A stretch of 64,000 nucleotides of DNA from Podochytrium sp. JEL0797. Taxonomy: Eukaryota > Chytridiomycota > Chytridiomycetes > Chytridiales > Chytriomycetaceae. Below the pieces are notes generated by a model that ran no database searches, was not told the DNA's origin, and saw only the letters and a program-made list of their open reading frames with translations. The first letter of the stretch is position 1, and each line of letters begins with the position of its first letter. The stretch covers positions 1-64,000 of the forward strand of contig JADGJG010000037.1 of assembly GCA_027596195.1 (NCBI GenBank), written 5' to 3'. Shown here piece after piece: positions 45,674 to 55,756 of the stretch. The position numbers and the translations under genes were made by a program.

Positions 45674-47563
45674 ATGGCAGGCACAGTTATCGAAATCCGT
45701 TCTGCTTTGGAGGTGCCTTACCCCGCGACCTATCCGCTTATTCTAACTTGATCCTTCAGTTCAACCAGTTCATCCATTCAACCAAACTCACGGTGGTTGA
45801 TTTCACAGTGAGTTGTTTGCTGTCCAACCCACCACCAACTGACCAGAACCCCAGGCCACATGGTGCGGTCCTTGCCGCATGGTTGCCCCTCGCTTCGAAT
45901 CGCTGGCCGAGCAAATGCCATACGCAACGTTCCTTAAAGTCGACGTGGACAAGCTCAAGGATATTGCTGGAACATGGGGCGTTCGGGCCATGCCCACATT
46001 CATGCTGTTCAAGGCGGGGAAGAAGGTGGAAGAAGGTAGGCTTCATATTCTCCGCTTCGTTATCTGCCACACGTCCTCACACGTCCTCCAGTTGTCGGCG
46101 CAGACCTCGGAAAACTCGAATCCCTCATTAACGAACACGCTCCCGCTGCGGGCGAAGGACACACATTGGGATCCTCGAGCTCTGGCCCTTCGGCAGCGTA
46201 TGTGAATCCGTGGAAGGATCGGGTTCCCACTCAACCGTCGGCGCAATCCGCTCCTGCACCAGCTGTTACAGCAACAACGGTTTCAGAACCACTCAGAAAA
46301 TCCCTTGTTGAAATGGGATTCGCATCAACGAGAGCTGTTTTGGCGTTGACTGCTACAAAGAATGGGGGAGTGCAGGCTGCGATTGAGTGGTGAGTTTCGC
46401 AAAACGACCCGCGTCTGTGGGGCGCAGACACTGACAGTTGCGGTTGGTTCTCAGGCTCTTTGCGAACCCAGACGAATCTTTTGTTGCGGATGCGGAAATG
46501 AAGGATTCTGACGAACTTCAACGCGACGCGATGGGCGGTGGAAGCAGCACCGAGTTGGGAAACGACGACGCAATTCATGAAAGTGAAGTAACGGCCAATT
46601 CTTTGAAATGCGATGATTGCGGAAGACTTTTGAGAGACGGTGTGGCCTTCTTCTTTCTCGTTGCTTGTTTTCCTTGTGCTTATGCTTGCCACAGCTGCGG
46701 CTGCCGAATTCCACGCCGTCAAATCTGGACACCAGAGCTTTTCAGAGTCGTCCCAAGTTATCCAACCCCTCTCAGCGGACGAGAAGAAGGCGAAATTGGA
46801 ACAGCTGAAGCTCAAAGTGGCTCAAAAGAAGGAAGAGAAGCGGTTGAAGGAGATTGAGGAAAACAAAGCGAACGAGAAGGTTGGTTCGCTTTCACTTCCT
46901 TGTTTATTCCCATCGCCCGTTTGCTAATTGATGCTCATCCAGGTCCGCCGTACATCCGGGAAGGAAATGATTGAAATCAAGGAAAAAATGATGGAGCTCG
47001 AACTCAAGAAAGTCGCGGAGCAAAAGAAACGCGAGAAGGAAGAAGACCGTATCTTCAAGGCCAAGATTAAGGCTCAAATCGAGTTGGATCGCAAGGATCG
47101 CGCAGCCAAGGTCTTTCATCATGATCCTTCACCGATGGTTTCCTAATTTTTTGACTCCTCTGCTTTAGCTCGAAAAGGAGAAGTTGGAGAGGCAAGGACT
47201 TGGATCCACACCCATATTGTCCACAGCCTCCTCCTCCGAATCCATCGCGTCTGATTCCGGGCCGAAAGAATACACCGAGGCCAGGATTCAGGTAAATCGG
47301 TCCATTTCATTTTCACGCATCCCATCCGATTCTAATGAAATCAACAACCACAGATTCGTCTTGTAGGCGGAGCCATCCTCACGCACACCTTCCCAGCCTC
47401 GGATCCATTGAGCGTCGTGTATGCGTTTGTGTCTCAAAATTCGGGCGCGAGAGCGGGGTCCTTCAAGCTCGCGACAACGTTCCCGAGACAGGTGCTCAAT
47501 GATCAGACGAAAACGTTGAAGGAGTTGGGGTTGGTTCCGAGTGCGGTGTTGGCTGTTGTCTAA
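45674..47563 (+). CDS. Thioredoxin-UBA-UBX fusion protein
   Basis: 478 aa in nine exons; introns 45713-45759, 45808-45854, 46036-46091, 46390-46454, 46640-46694, 46880-46942, 47111-47168 and 47292-47353. Residues 1-107 form a full thioredoxin domain with the redox site WCGPC (32-36) and the cis-proline segment [10 protein letters not shown] linker leads to a UBA domain ([15 protein letters not shown], about 158-192), a C-x2-C/H-x4-H zinc element (CDDCGRLL, then [11 protein letters not shown]), a charged coiled coil ([20 protein letters not shown]), and a C-terminal UBX domain ([13 protein letters not shown] to the end). The UBA-Zn-coil-UBX part is UBXN1-like, expected to link ubiquitin to Cdc48/p97. 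The thioredoxin end and the UBA lie in the same uninterrupted exon (46092-46389), so this is one gene. Confidence 0.9.
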
Positions 47564-47848
47564 AAAATAATATAACTTTCTGTATGGAATGCGAACGGAT
47601 TCGATTTTGCGTTTTCATACCTGTTCATATAATTAATTAGGGGGAATCGAAGGAAGTCGTGCTTGAGCCCTCCATTTGAAATCTGATCATTCTCTGAATA
47701 TATCTGAAGCATCACACCCCACAGCAACACTCTAAGAAGGGTTTGACTAATTCTCTGATTGGTCATATTTTTCCTAAGATTAAAACGATGAATCGTGAGC
47801 ATTTCTCAAAAAAAAATCAATCCGCCAAACAAGGACAAATCGCCAAAA
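47564..47848. other. Short intergenic region
   Basis: 285 bp of AT-rich sequence between the fusion gene and the ankyrin gene, with no supported feature. It holds the 3' flank of one and the promoter of the other. Confidence 0.4.
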
Positions 47849-49822
47849 ATGCCAGCCATTCTCGAGCTCAACGAACCCACCGTTCACGGAAGGTAAAACA
47901 TCACCTATTAATGCATGCAGCCAAAACTACCTTGTAACAAAACTCATCGAACAGGGCCTTGTTGACGGACCTCCCGCGCGAGACTGAAGCAATCAACGAA
48001 CCCACTCTGGACGGAAGGTAACACACCACCAATGCATGCAGCCAAAACCTCCTTCTAACAACACTCATCGAGCAGAGCCCTGTTGACGGACCTCCCGCGC
48101 GAGACGCTCCAGCAAATCCTCCTTCATGTTCGCATGGACCCGCTTTGCATCGAATCTGCCGTCGCCTGCCGCTCCCTCTTCAACGCCTCTATTTTTGGAG
48201 GGGTGGGGTATGCTCTGGTCCACTTCAAGGCGTGGTGGCATGCGAGTGGAATGTCGTTGTGGGTGCACTTGGACAATGAGGGCATCAAGGGCGCCAAGTG
48301 GAGATCGCTTCCAGTTCTGTACCAAGCTGCCATCTACTCATTGCTTGTGTCGACTGATCAGCCAGAACTGCCAGGATTTGAAACGTTCGATTCAAGCAAG
48401 CTCCTGCTGGGCCACGCAGTGGAGGGGGACAGCGACCCCAGTGCTTTCGAGAAGTCATATCGGGACTCATTGTTCTTTCACGAGCGCTGGTTCCTGCCGC
48501 CCCATTATGCTCTTCGGTTGACCCAGATGATGATCGAACAGCTTGAGGTGGATATCACTGCGCAAGCGCACGCTCTGCTTCGTTGGGCATGCGCGCTCGG
48601 GTATGAAGGCGTGGTCGAGCTACTTCTCTCAAAGACGACTGACGGCGATCATACCTCTGCCTTCAAGTTCATGGGGCTTCTCGGTGCATCTGCTAAAGGA
48701 CACATCGGGATTTGCAAGCGTCTTCTCCAAGACAAACACCTGGATCCTTCAAAGATGGAAAACGCAGCAATTGTGGTGGCAGCCGAGGGAGGTAGTGTTG
48801 CCGTTTGCAAGTTGTTACTTCGAGACAAGCGCGTGAACCCTGCGGCTCAGAACAATCGTGCGATCCTGTTGGCAGCACACCTAGGTCATGTCAATGTCTG
48901 TTCAATGCTGCTTGAAGACGGGCGCGTGGATCCATCTGCTCATGACAACATGGCCTTTGCCTTGGCTTCCCAAGACGGCCATGATGAGGTCTGCAAGCAC
49001 TTGCTCCGAGACGAACGCGTGGTCCCTTCTGCAAATGGATTCTTTGTAGCCTGTGAGAGAGGCCATTTGCGAGTTTGTCGCTTGATTCTCGAAGATGGAC
49101 GCGTGGACCCTGCCGCCTCGGACAACCAAGCAGTTCTTTCAGCTGCCGCTCAAGGACACGCTTCCATCTGCGAGCTCCTCCTCAAAGATTCACGCGTCGA
49201 CCCGTCAGCACGAGAGAGTATTGGAATGGTTGCTGCGGTCGAGGCAGGCCACCTTGCTGTTTGCAAGCTGTTATTGCAAGACAATCGCGTCGATCCTTCT
49301 GCCCATGACAACCAACCCATTCTATCAGCAGTCTTGTTTGGAAATGTCCAACTTTTTCAGCTCATCCTCGCCGACCCTCGCGTGGACCCGTCTGCCCGAG
49401 GCAATGTCGCCATTGTTGCCGCACTTGAAAAAGGCCATCACGAAATATGCATGCCGCTGCTTCGTGACGGTCGCGTCGACCCCACTGCCCTGGGCAACAC
49501 CGCGATCTTGATTGCATCAATGAAAGGGTTTGCCAACGTGTGCCAGCTTTTGCTTCAAGACAGCCGTGTGGATCCAGCAGCCCATGAGAACGCGTCTTTG
49601 TTGGAAGCGTGCCGTAACAACCATCACCAAGTCATCAAACTGTTGCTCCAGCATCCAAGTGTAGATCCGACCGTGAGAGGGAATGCGATGATTTTACACG
49701 CCGTGGAAATGAAGTATTGGCAGATTTGTGAGCATTTGCTGGCAGACGTGCGGGTGGAAGCTTCGATTTCCGAGGAGATCAGACAGAAGGCGCAGGAGTT
49801 GGTCGGCGCGTCTCCTAAATAA
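47849..49822 (+). CDS. F-box-like ankyrin-repeat protein with duplicated exon
   Basis: 617 aa. A short N-terminus is followed by an F-box-like helix (LPRETLQQILLHVRMD) and, from about residue 150, at least ten ankyrin repeats of the form HxxVCKLLLxDxRVDPSAxDNxA. The repeats may bind a substrate that an SCF ligase would ubiquitinate; this is inferred only from the combination. Three exons: 47849-47892, 47955-48017 and 48076-49822. Exon 2 (21 codons, LLTDLPRETEAINEPTLDG) plus its intron is a near-copy of the end of exon 1, intron 1 and the start of exon 3. The reading frame stays open through both copies, so the duplicate is probably translated. Confidence 0.85.
47893..48075 (+). repeat. Tandem intron-exon-intron duplication
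   Basis: Two introns (47893-47954 and 48018-48075) share gtaa.ac.c.cc.a..aatgcatgcagccaaaac and tcatcga.cag with few differences. The flanking exon ends (caacgaacccac....ggaag) and starts (cctgttgacggacctcccg and cgcgagac) are also shared. The unit is about 120 bp. This is a recent direct duplication that created an extra symmetrical exon of 63 nt and an extra intron. Confidence 0.85.
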
Positions 49823-50040
49823 TTTGCGTTTATTTTATCGCAAATAAACATGCATCAACACGTCCGTTCTTATAACACACCCAAAAGCTATCCCAAAATA
49901 TCCCAAAACTTCCCCTCCATCGGAATAGAAGGGGAATTTTTTAAAACTTTCTCGCACTTTCGTCACGACTAGGAAAAGGAGCAACGAAGGCGATGACTCC
50001 TCTTATCAGCCCTTTTGAATTTGAGTCCTAACCAAAAAAA

Positions 50041-51821
50041 ATGCGATTTCTTACGTCTTCGTCGCGGATCGGCGCAGCGAAAACTCGCCTCGTGGTCCTT
50101 GGAAGCGGATGGGCAGGTTTCCGGCTGCTGCAGGGCATCGACACTAAGCGCTACGACGTTACAGTGGTCAGTCCAAGGAACCATTTTACGTTCACGCGTG
50201 AGTTTGCTCTTTTGATCGTGATCATTTTGCCTCCCAACTTGATGGCCACTCACTCCCTCACACACTACTCAATACTCACTCACTACTATTCATAACTCCC
50301 TCCAACCAGCCCTCCTCGCCTCTGCGGCCGTTGGAACCCTCGAGTTCCGCTGTGTGACAGAACCCGTCAAGCGCGTCGCCAACGTGACGTTTTTCGAGGC
50401 TTCCTGCACCAAAGTCGATCTAGTCGCTCGCTCGATTGCCGTCACCTCGGCCCTGGACGGCCAAGAAAACGACTCGTATCACGTGCCCTTTGACGAACTT
50501 GTCGTGGCCACTGGCGCCGTGAGCAACACGTTTGGAATCAAGGGCGTGAAGGAGCACGCGCTGTTTCTGTGAGTTGTTTCTTTCCTTCATGATTCTTCTG
50601 CTGTCTGACTCTCGATTCTCTCACAGCAAAGACGTCAGCGATGCCCGAAAAATCAGATCCAAAATCATGGAATGTTTCGAACACGCATCCCAGCCAAACG
50701 TGTCTTCTGCAGAACGCGACAAGTTGCTGCACTTTGCCGTTGTTGGCGGCGGTCCCACCGGTAAAGCGCGTTTGCCTTAAGCCCCTATTTTTGGCTTACG
50801 AATGCCTTTGGGCACTCAAAAAAAGGCGTCGAATTTATGGCCGAACTGCACGACTTCATCACCGAAGATATCCTCAAACTCTACCCATCCCTACGTCCCC
50901 ACGTATCCATGACCATCTACGACGTTGGCAAAAAAATCCTCGGCGCATTCGACGGCAAACTCAGTGAATACGCGCGCGAGCGGTTCAACCGCAAAGGCAT
51001 CGAAATGAAGCTCGGAGAAGCCGTCAAAGAGGTGCACGCGTCCCATTTCATTCTGCAAGGCGGCGCCATAGTCAATTTCGGCATGCTCGTGTGGAGCACG
51101 GGAATTAGTCCCGTGCCGTTCGTGAAGGAGTTGACGAGTGCGAATGCCGAGTCTGGGAAGGTGGCGGTGGCTGCAAAGGATACAACCATGGGCCGACTCT
51201 TGACGGACGAGTATTTCCGCGTGTTGGATCCGCAGATGAAGCCGCTGGACCGCGTTTACGCGTTGGGCGATTGCGCGACCATTCAAGACCGCCATTTGCC
51301 TTGTACTGCCCAAGTGGCAAACCAAAAAGGAGCGTGGCTGAGTAAAGGTATCTGCGTGCGTGAAGTTTGGATGGAGAAACCGTGCGGGCACCTGACGTTC
51401 CCACTCTTTTCCTACACCAGCTCTCAACAAATGCATCAAAGCCAATTCGAACGGCACCTCGACTTTCGAATCCGTGGGCATCAAACCCTTCGAATACAAT
51501 CACATGGGCTCCCTCGCTTACATTGGAAAATGGCGCGCTATCGTAGACATGACACCCCCTTCCTCTCCAGGAATCCCATCCACGACTGACACGAAGCACA
51601 AGACCCCAATGCAACAGTTTGTCCCCAACACGGGTGTCGCTGCGTGGTTGTTTTGGAGAAGCGCGTATTTCACCATGAGTGTGTCCATGAAGAACAAGGT
51701 GATGATTCCGAGTGGGATAATTTGTTGTGATTAAATTAAGCCCCCCCCCCCCCAGGTGATGATTCCGATGTTTTGGTTCTTGACGTGGATTTTTGGGCGA
51801 GACATCACGCGTTTCCACTGA
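50041..51821 (+). CDS. NDH2: Type II (alternative) NADH dehydrogenase
   Basis: Non-proton-pumping FAD enzyme that passes electrons from NADH to ubiquinone at the mitochondrial inner membrane. 471 aa, introns 50198-50309, 50569-50626, 50761-50825, 51348-51420 and 51699-51755. It has a short basic presequence, then the FAD fold [27 protein letters not shown] across a splice, VVATGAVSN, the NAD fold [13 protein letters not shown], the second FAD motif [10 protein letters not shown], and the [10 protein letters not shown] segment. No EF-hand is present. The C-terminal amphipathic end ([15 protein letters not shown]) suits membrane attachment. The last intron is flanked by a direct repeat. Confidence 0.94.
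51697..51768 (+). repeat. 15-nt direct repeat bounding the last NDH2 intron
   Basis: The sequence aggtgatgattccga occurs at 51697-51711, across the donor site, and again at 51754-51768, across the acceptor site. The spacing is exactly 57 nt, the intron length. Both copies contain AGGT at the splice boundary. Confidence 0.85.
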
Positions 51822-52108
51822 TTTTTTTGTTGTCCTCATTTTCTCTGCAAAAATAAAACGAAGTTTGCTATACTCTCATTTTACTACGAGAGGATGGAAG
51901 GGGGGGGGGGGTGAAACTGAGTATATTTTGAACGACTGTTTCAAACAAAACAGTGAAAGGGGATTTAAAAATGGTTGGGGGTCTTGGATCCTTGAGCAAT
52001 GAACACATCGAGAAAATGGAAGAGGAGGGGGTGAATTGGAAAAAAAGAACAATCTTTTTATTGAAACGAAATTCCGAAATGACAGAAGAGTGGAAAAAAC
52101 AGAAAAAT

Positions 52109-52779
52109 TTAGAGAAAAGCGAACAAAAACGCAACCGCAAACGACAACATGTTGAAACAAGTCGCGGTTGTAACCGCACTCGACTTGACCGTTGTTTTTG
52201 TCACGGCCGTAGCCGCAGCCGTAGACGCAGCCGTGGCCTTGGCCGCGGAAGTTGCCGTTGCCATTACCGTTGCCATCGTCGCCGTTGGCGTCACCGTCGC
52301 CACTGCAGTCGCCACCAAAGCCGCGACCGAAGCCGATTCCGTCGCCATGATTCCAGCGTCACTGCTAACAGGGTCGACAAGCCCCGCCAAAGGGACGTCC
52401 AAAGATGTCGTTGGCAACACGATTCCAGTGTTATTGAACCCAAGAGACGCACACACATCAGGAAGGAGAAACGCCTATATTTTATCCAAAGTGATGAGAG
52501 AAGTGAAACGAGTGGGAGAAAGAGAGAGAAAAAAAACCCTTAACTCACCGTCTGGGTAGAAATATTCGCTTCAGTCGAGTTGGTGCACGTGGCTCCCGCG
52601 CATGTGGTGAACATGTTGAGGTTGCTCTCACCATTGGTGCAGATGGTGCCGAAAGCAGCGACAGTGAGGGGCGTCACGAATCCCGGGATCTTGGACAAGC
52701 AAGCGAGTCCACAAGGGGGGAGAGCTGCGATGCCGGATTCAATGGACGAGAGAGTGTCGGGAACGGTCGAGGTGGCCAT
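52109..52779 (-). CDS. CFEM-like cell-surface protein
   Basis: 198 aa, one intron (52475-52548). A cysteine-patterned segment (LPPCGLACL, TICTNG, TTCAGATC, then VCASL after the splice) resembles the CFEM domain of fungal surface proteins, which can bind haem or act at the wall. Then comes a long Ala/Thr/Val-rich stalk and a hydrophobic C-terminus (MLSFAVAFLFAFL) that fits a GPI signal. Odd points: only six cysteines are visible instead of eight, and the apparent start (MATSTVPD) has no signal peptide, so an upstream signal exon is probably missing from this model. Antisense frames over the repeats are shadows. Confidence 0.6.
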
Positions 52780-53493
52780 GTTTGAGGAATAGTTTATTCA
52801 AATGATTATCGTAACAGATTGCGTCGTTTTTATATTTCTAATTTCGGTGAGATATCATGTAAGAAGCCATAATCGGGGGAAAAATGAAACGAATAAGTAG
52901 GACAAATCATTTTCAAACTTTGTTTGGAAGTGAAACATAAATAAATTCTTATCAAAAATTGACTGACTATGAAACATGTTGTATGCAACGAAAAGCTCTC
53001 TCCAATCGCATGGTCAGCTTCCCGAGCATCTCGACACGGCCACACAAGGCTGGAACGCGTCGGATCATCAAAGTTGCGCGGGCGGCAGTGAAATTTTCAA
53101 ATTCGTTTCAACAATCAAACAATCATGACGGATGAACTCGCGCGTTGAGTCTGGGTTTGAAAAGTGGCTTCAGTGCGCGCGGAGAAACAAAATTGTTACT
53201 TTTAATGTTCGTCTTCACTAAAAATTGCAGTAGCATGAGAACAGGCGGGGATTTTTCCGATGTGTTTTGGGAGCATAATAATGATTGAGCGCGGCTTGTC
53301 ACCTGGCAGTGGAATTGTCTGCGGGCTGGGCAGATTTGCAGTGCGCGGCTGAATTGTCAGGGAATTGTCGGTGGCTCGACAGACTTGGTGATGAAACACG
53401 TGCGATGAGGAATTTAAATCACATTAAAAGACTGAGCTAGTGCCATTAATAAGAAATAAATATGCTTTATTGCTTATTTTTCATACATTAAAA
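52780..53493. other. Intergenic region without supported gene
   Basis: 714 bp between the start of the CFEM-like gene and the stop of the CCHC gene. It is AT-rich at both ends and GC-richer near 53080-53350. No exon, RNA gene or repeat could be supported. A missing signal-peptide exon of the CFEM-like gene could lie here. Confidence 0.4.
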
Positions 53494-54373
53494 CTAAATC
53501 AACTCTGGCTTCTCCCCGAGCTCACCCAAATTCAACTGCCCATCCGATCCGTGGGATAAATTTCCTAATTCATCAAAAACGGATCCGGAAGATAAGATAG
53601 ATGGTGATGGAGACGGAAAAGGGAGAAAAAACGGTGATTGCTGGGAAAACGACGCCGACGCCGGACTTTGATTATGCGGACACTCATTCGAAACATGGCT
53701 AATCAGATACAAGGAATCTCATGAGTTTTTCGGCGAAACATAAGAAAAAAAGCCTCACCTCGATTGCCGACAAGACCAACAAATCTGCGGATTCTGGCAA
53801 ACCCGCGCAACATGACCCACGATTCCACACTTCAAACACATTATGGAGGCCATATCGATTGGAAACGCGGCAAACATGGGGGTTGGGGGTGTTCCAGGCA
53901 TGTGTTGCTGGTGCGTTGGCATTCCGGGAACAAGCATGGGATGCGGATAGTACACTGGAGCATAGAATACATAGGAAGGGGAAGGAGGAGAGAGTAGTGG
54001 ATTATTTGGACATTCACGGGCGAGGTGTGCGCCGGCGCAGGCAAAGCAGCGTTTTGTTTCGACGGTTTTGGCAAACTTGTGCGGGCATTCTCTGTTGAGA
54101 TGGTCTGTGGCCTGGCACCGGAAACACTGCTTCGCAGCACGTGGAAGGGGACACTCCCTGGCGGTGTGGCCGGGCGTCTTGCAGTTGTAGCTGTGGAGAG
54201 ATCAGCAAATGACTCATCGTATTCCGCTCTCACCAGACTGGCCCGCTGAGTGAGCAGCTGTGGCTCAAGTGTCCCCGCAGGCCACACACGTAGCAGCACC
54301 GATCACTGATGGTGTTCTGCATAGTCAAGTGCAGTTGCTCCGGGTTGCTGTGGGAATGCTGTGCTTGGCTCAT
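53494..54373 (-). CDS. CCHC zinc-knuckle nucleic-acid-binding protein (CNBP/Gis2-like)
   Basis: 258 aa with six zinc knuckles: CYVCGLRGHLSHSC, CYNCKTPGHTAREC, CFRCQATDHLNREC, CFACAGAHLAREC (one residue short), CLKCGIVGHVARVC and CWSCRQSSHVSNEC. Introns 54191-54233 (43 nt) and 53699-53758; both splice sites fall inside knuckles 2 and 6 and rebuild them exactly, which strongly supports the model. A Pro/Tyr/Met-rich linker separates knuckles 4 and 5, and a Ser/Pro-rich tail follows. CNBP and Gis2 bind single-stranded RNA or DNA and modulate translation. Seven-knuckle forms are usual, so this one is slightly reduced and interrupted. Confidence 0.88.
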
Positions 54374-54428
54374 GGGTGAAAAACGAGTCACCACTTTTTT
54401 TTCTGCTTTTTTGATCCTTCTTTTATAT

Positions 54429-55698
54429 TTATTGGACGGAAAGCCGATACAGTGGCATCAGCAGCGGCAGAGGCGCCGGTTGTCTACAGAGAGGACATTC
54501 GGCCTAAAAACAACAAAAGTGTCAAAACATTCGAAACAGAAAACCGCAGAAATCACCTTGTTTCGACACCACTCAGCGATGCACTGGTAACAAAACAAAT
54601 GGCCACACGGCGTACTCGTGCTCTGATTTCTCGTTTCCAAACACAAAATGCACTTGTTGGACGCCCCAATCGTCGGTTCCAACACTACCGTATTCGTGTC
54701 CATGCCGGGGCCCAATTGCACTGAATCGCCGTTGTCCATTCCATCTTGCCGCAATTCCGTCGCTGCCTCGTCCGAGTCTTCCTCCAACAATTCTTTTCCA
54801 TATCGGTTATAAAGCTCCTGACACGCCTGCACGCCGAGTTTCACGAGGATCAGTACGCCGAGAATTTCGTATCCACCCGACGATTCGGCTTCGCCTTGTC
54901 TCAACTGACGCATAAATACCTGCCCGTAGATGTCAAGATCAAAACAAACGCGCGCCTCAAATTAAGAAACATACGTATTCGCGCCCCACAATCCGCTTCG
55001 AGAAATCATACACGCGTCCGTATAAATAAAACATGGCCAAATGGAGTGACGAAACGATCGGAATGGCTGTTCGAACGGTCGATTCGCGGCGAAGGATCCA
55101 TCGCGCGAGATGTACAAAGAACGAAAATCGACTGGAAGGGGGTTCGGTGGATGCAGTGTTGTTGTTGCGGTCAATCGTCTTGCATGTGGATATGATGTAA
55201 TCGCCGAGGTAGGGCGAGAGACATTGGACGAGGATGAGGAGGATCCGGTTCTATAGATCAATCAGAAACGCACTGATACTACGCACGACACACGCACCCA
55301 ACGCGACGGAACATTCCCCGCGCGCGAATCAATGGCCACGATGCCGGAATATTCTTCCCCGAGGGTCTGGATGCCTATCACACCGCGTTAGAAGACCCCA
55401 TGTGAAAAAAGCGAGTTGGGCCCACCTGCACCCACGGTCACTGCGAGATACACTGCCTCGGCAGCTGTTGCGATGCGGCGGCGCACGTTTGGACTTGCGA
55501 TGGAGTGTGCGGGCAGCCCGAGCAAGGATGTGGCGAGGATCCGCACGGCAGGGACCAGTTTGGCAAACACGAGGAGGGCGGTTTGGCGGTCCTTCTGCGA
55601 GCTGTTTTATTATTATTAATATTACATACATAGACAGTAGCTAGGAGAGAAACAAACCTCCTTAGGACATCGGGTGCAAAAGCTGGCGGAAACTGCAT
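54429..55698 (-). CDS. PEX10: Peroxin PEX10, RING E3 ligase of peroxisomal import
   Basis: Membrane RING ubiquitin ligase that, with PEX2 and PEX12, recycles the import receptor PEX5. 335 aa in six exons; introns 55602-55657, 55375-55425, 55251-55297, 54920-54974 and 54504-54556; every phase agrees. The N-terminal PEX domain shows SQKDRQTALL, GIQTLGEEY, ILLILVQCLSPYLGDY and HLAMFYLYGRVYDFSKRI. The RING is CILCLETR...CGHLFCYQCIAEWC, and after the last splice CPLCRQPAPL completes it. It ends 55 bp before the next gene on the same strand and starts 58 bp from the divergent ERO1. Confidence 0.94.
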
Positions 55699-55756
55699 CT
55701 TTCAACTCGATTTGATTTGATTTTTGGAAAAAAAAAGCCCGGAAATTCGCCACCCA
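55699..55756. promoter_or_regulatory. 58-bp bidirectional promoter, PEX10 / ERO1
   Basis: Only 58 bp separate the start codons of two divergent genes for organelle protein biogenesis. It includes a gatttgatttgattttt repeat and an A run. The 5' UTRs must be very short or the transcripts must overlap. Confidence 0.6.

Noticed and set aside
47849..48075. The repeated block was first considered a CRISPR-like or mobile repeat.
   Set aside because: Only two units, both splice-competent and in frame with the ankyrin gene; a gene-internal duplication explains it.
51105..51839. A 244-codon minus-strand frame opposite NDH2.
   Set aside because: Shadow frame crossing three confirmed introns of the plus-strand gene; no family resemblance.
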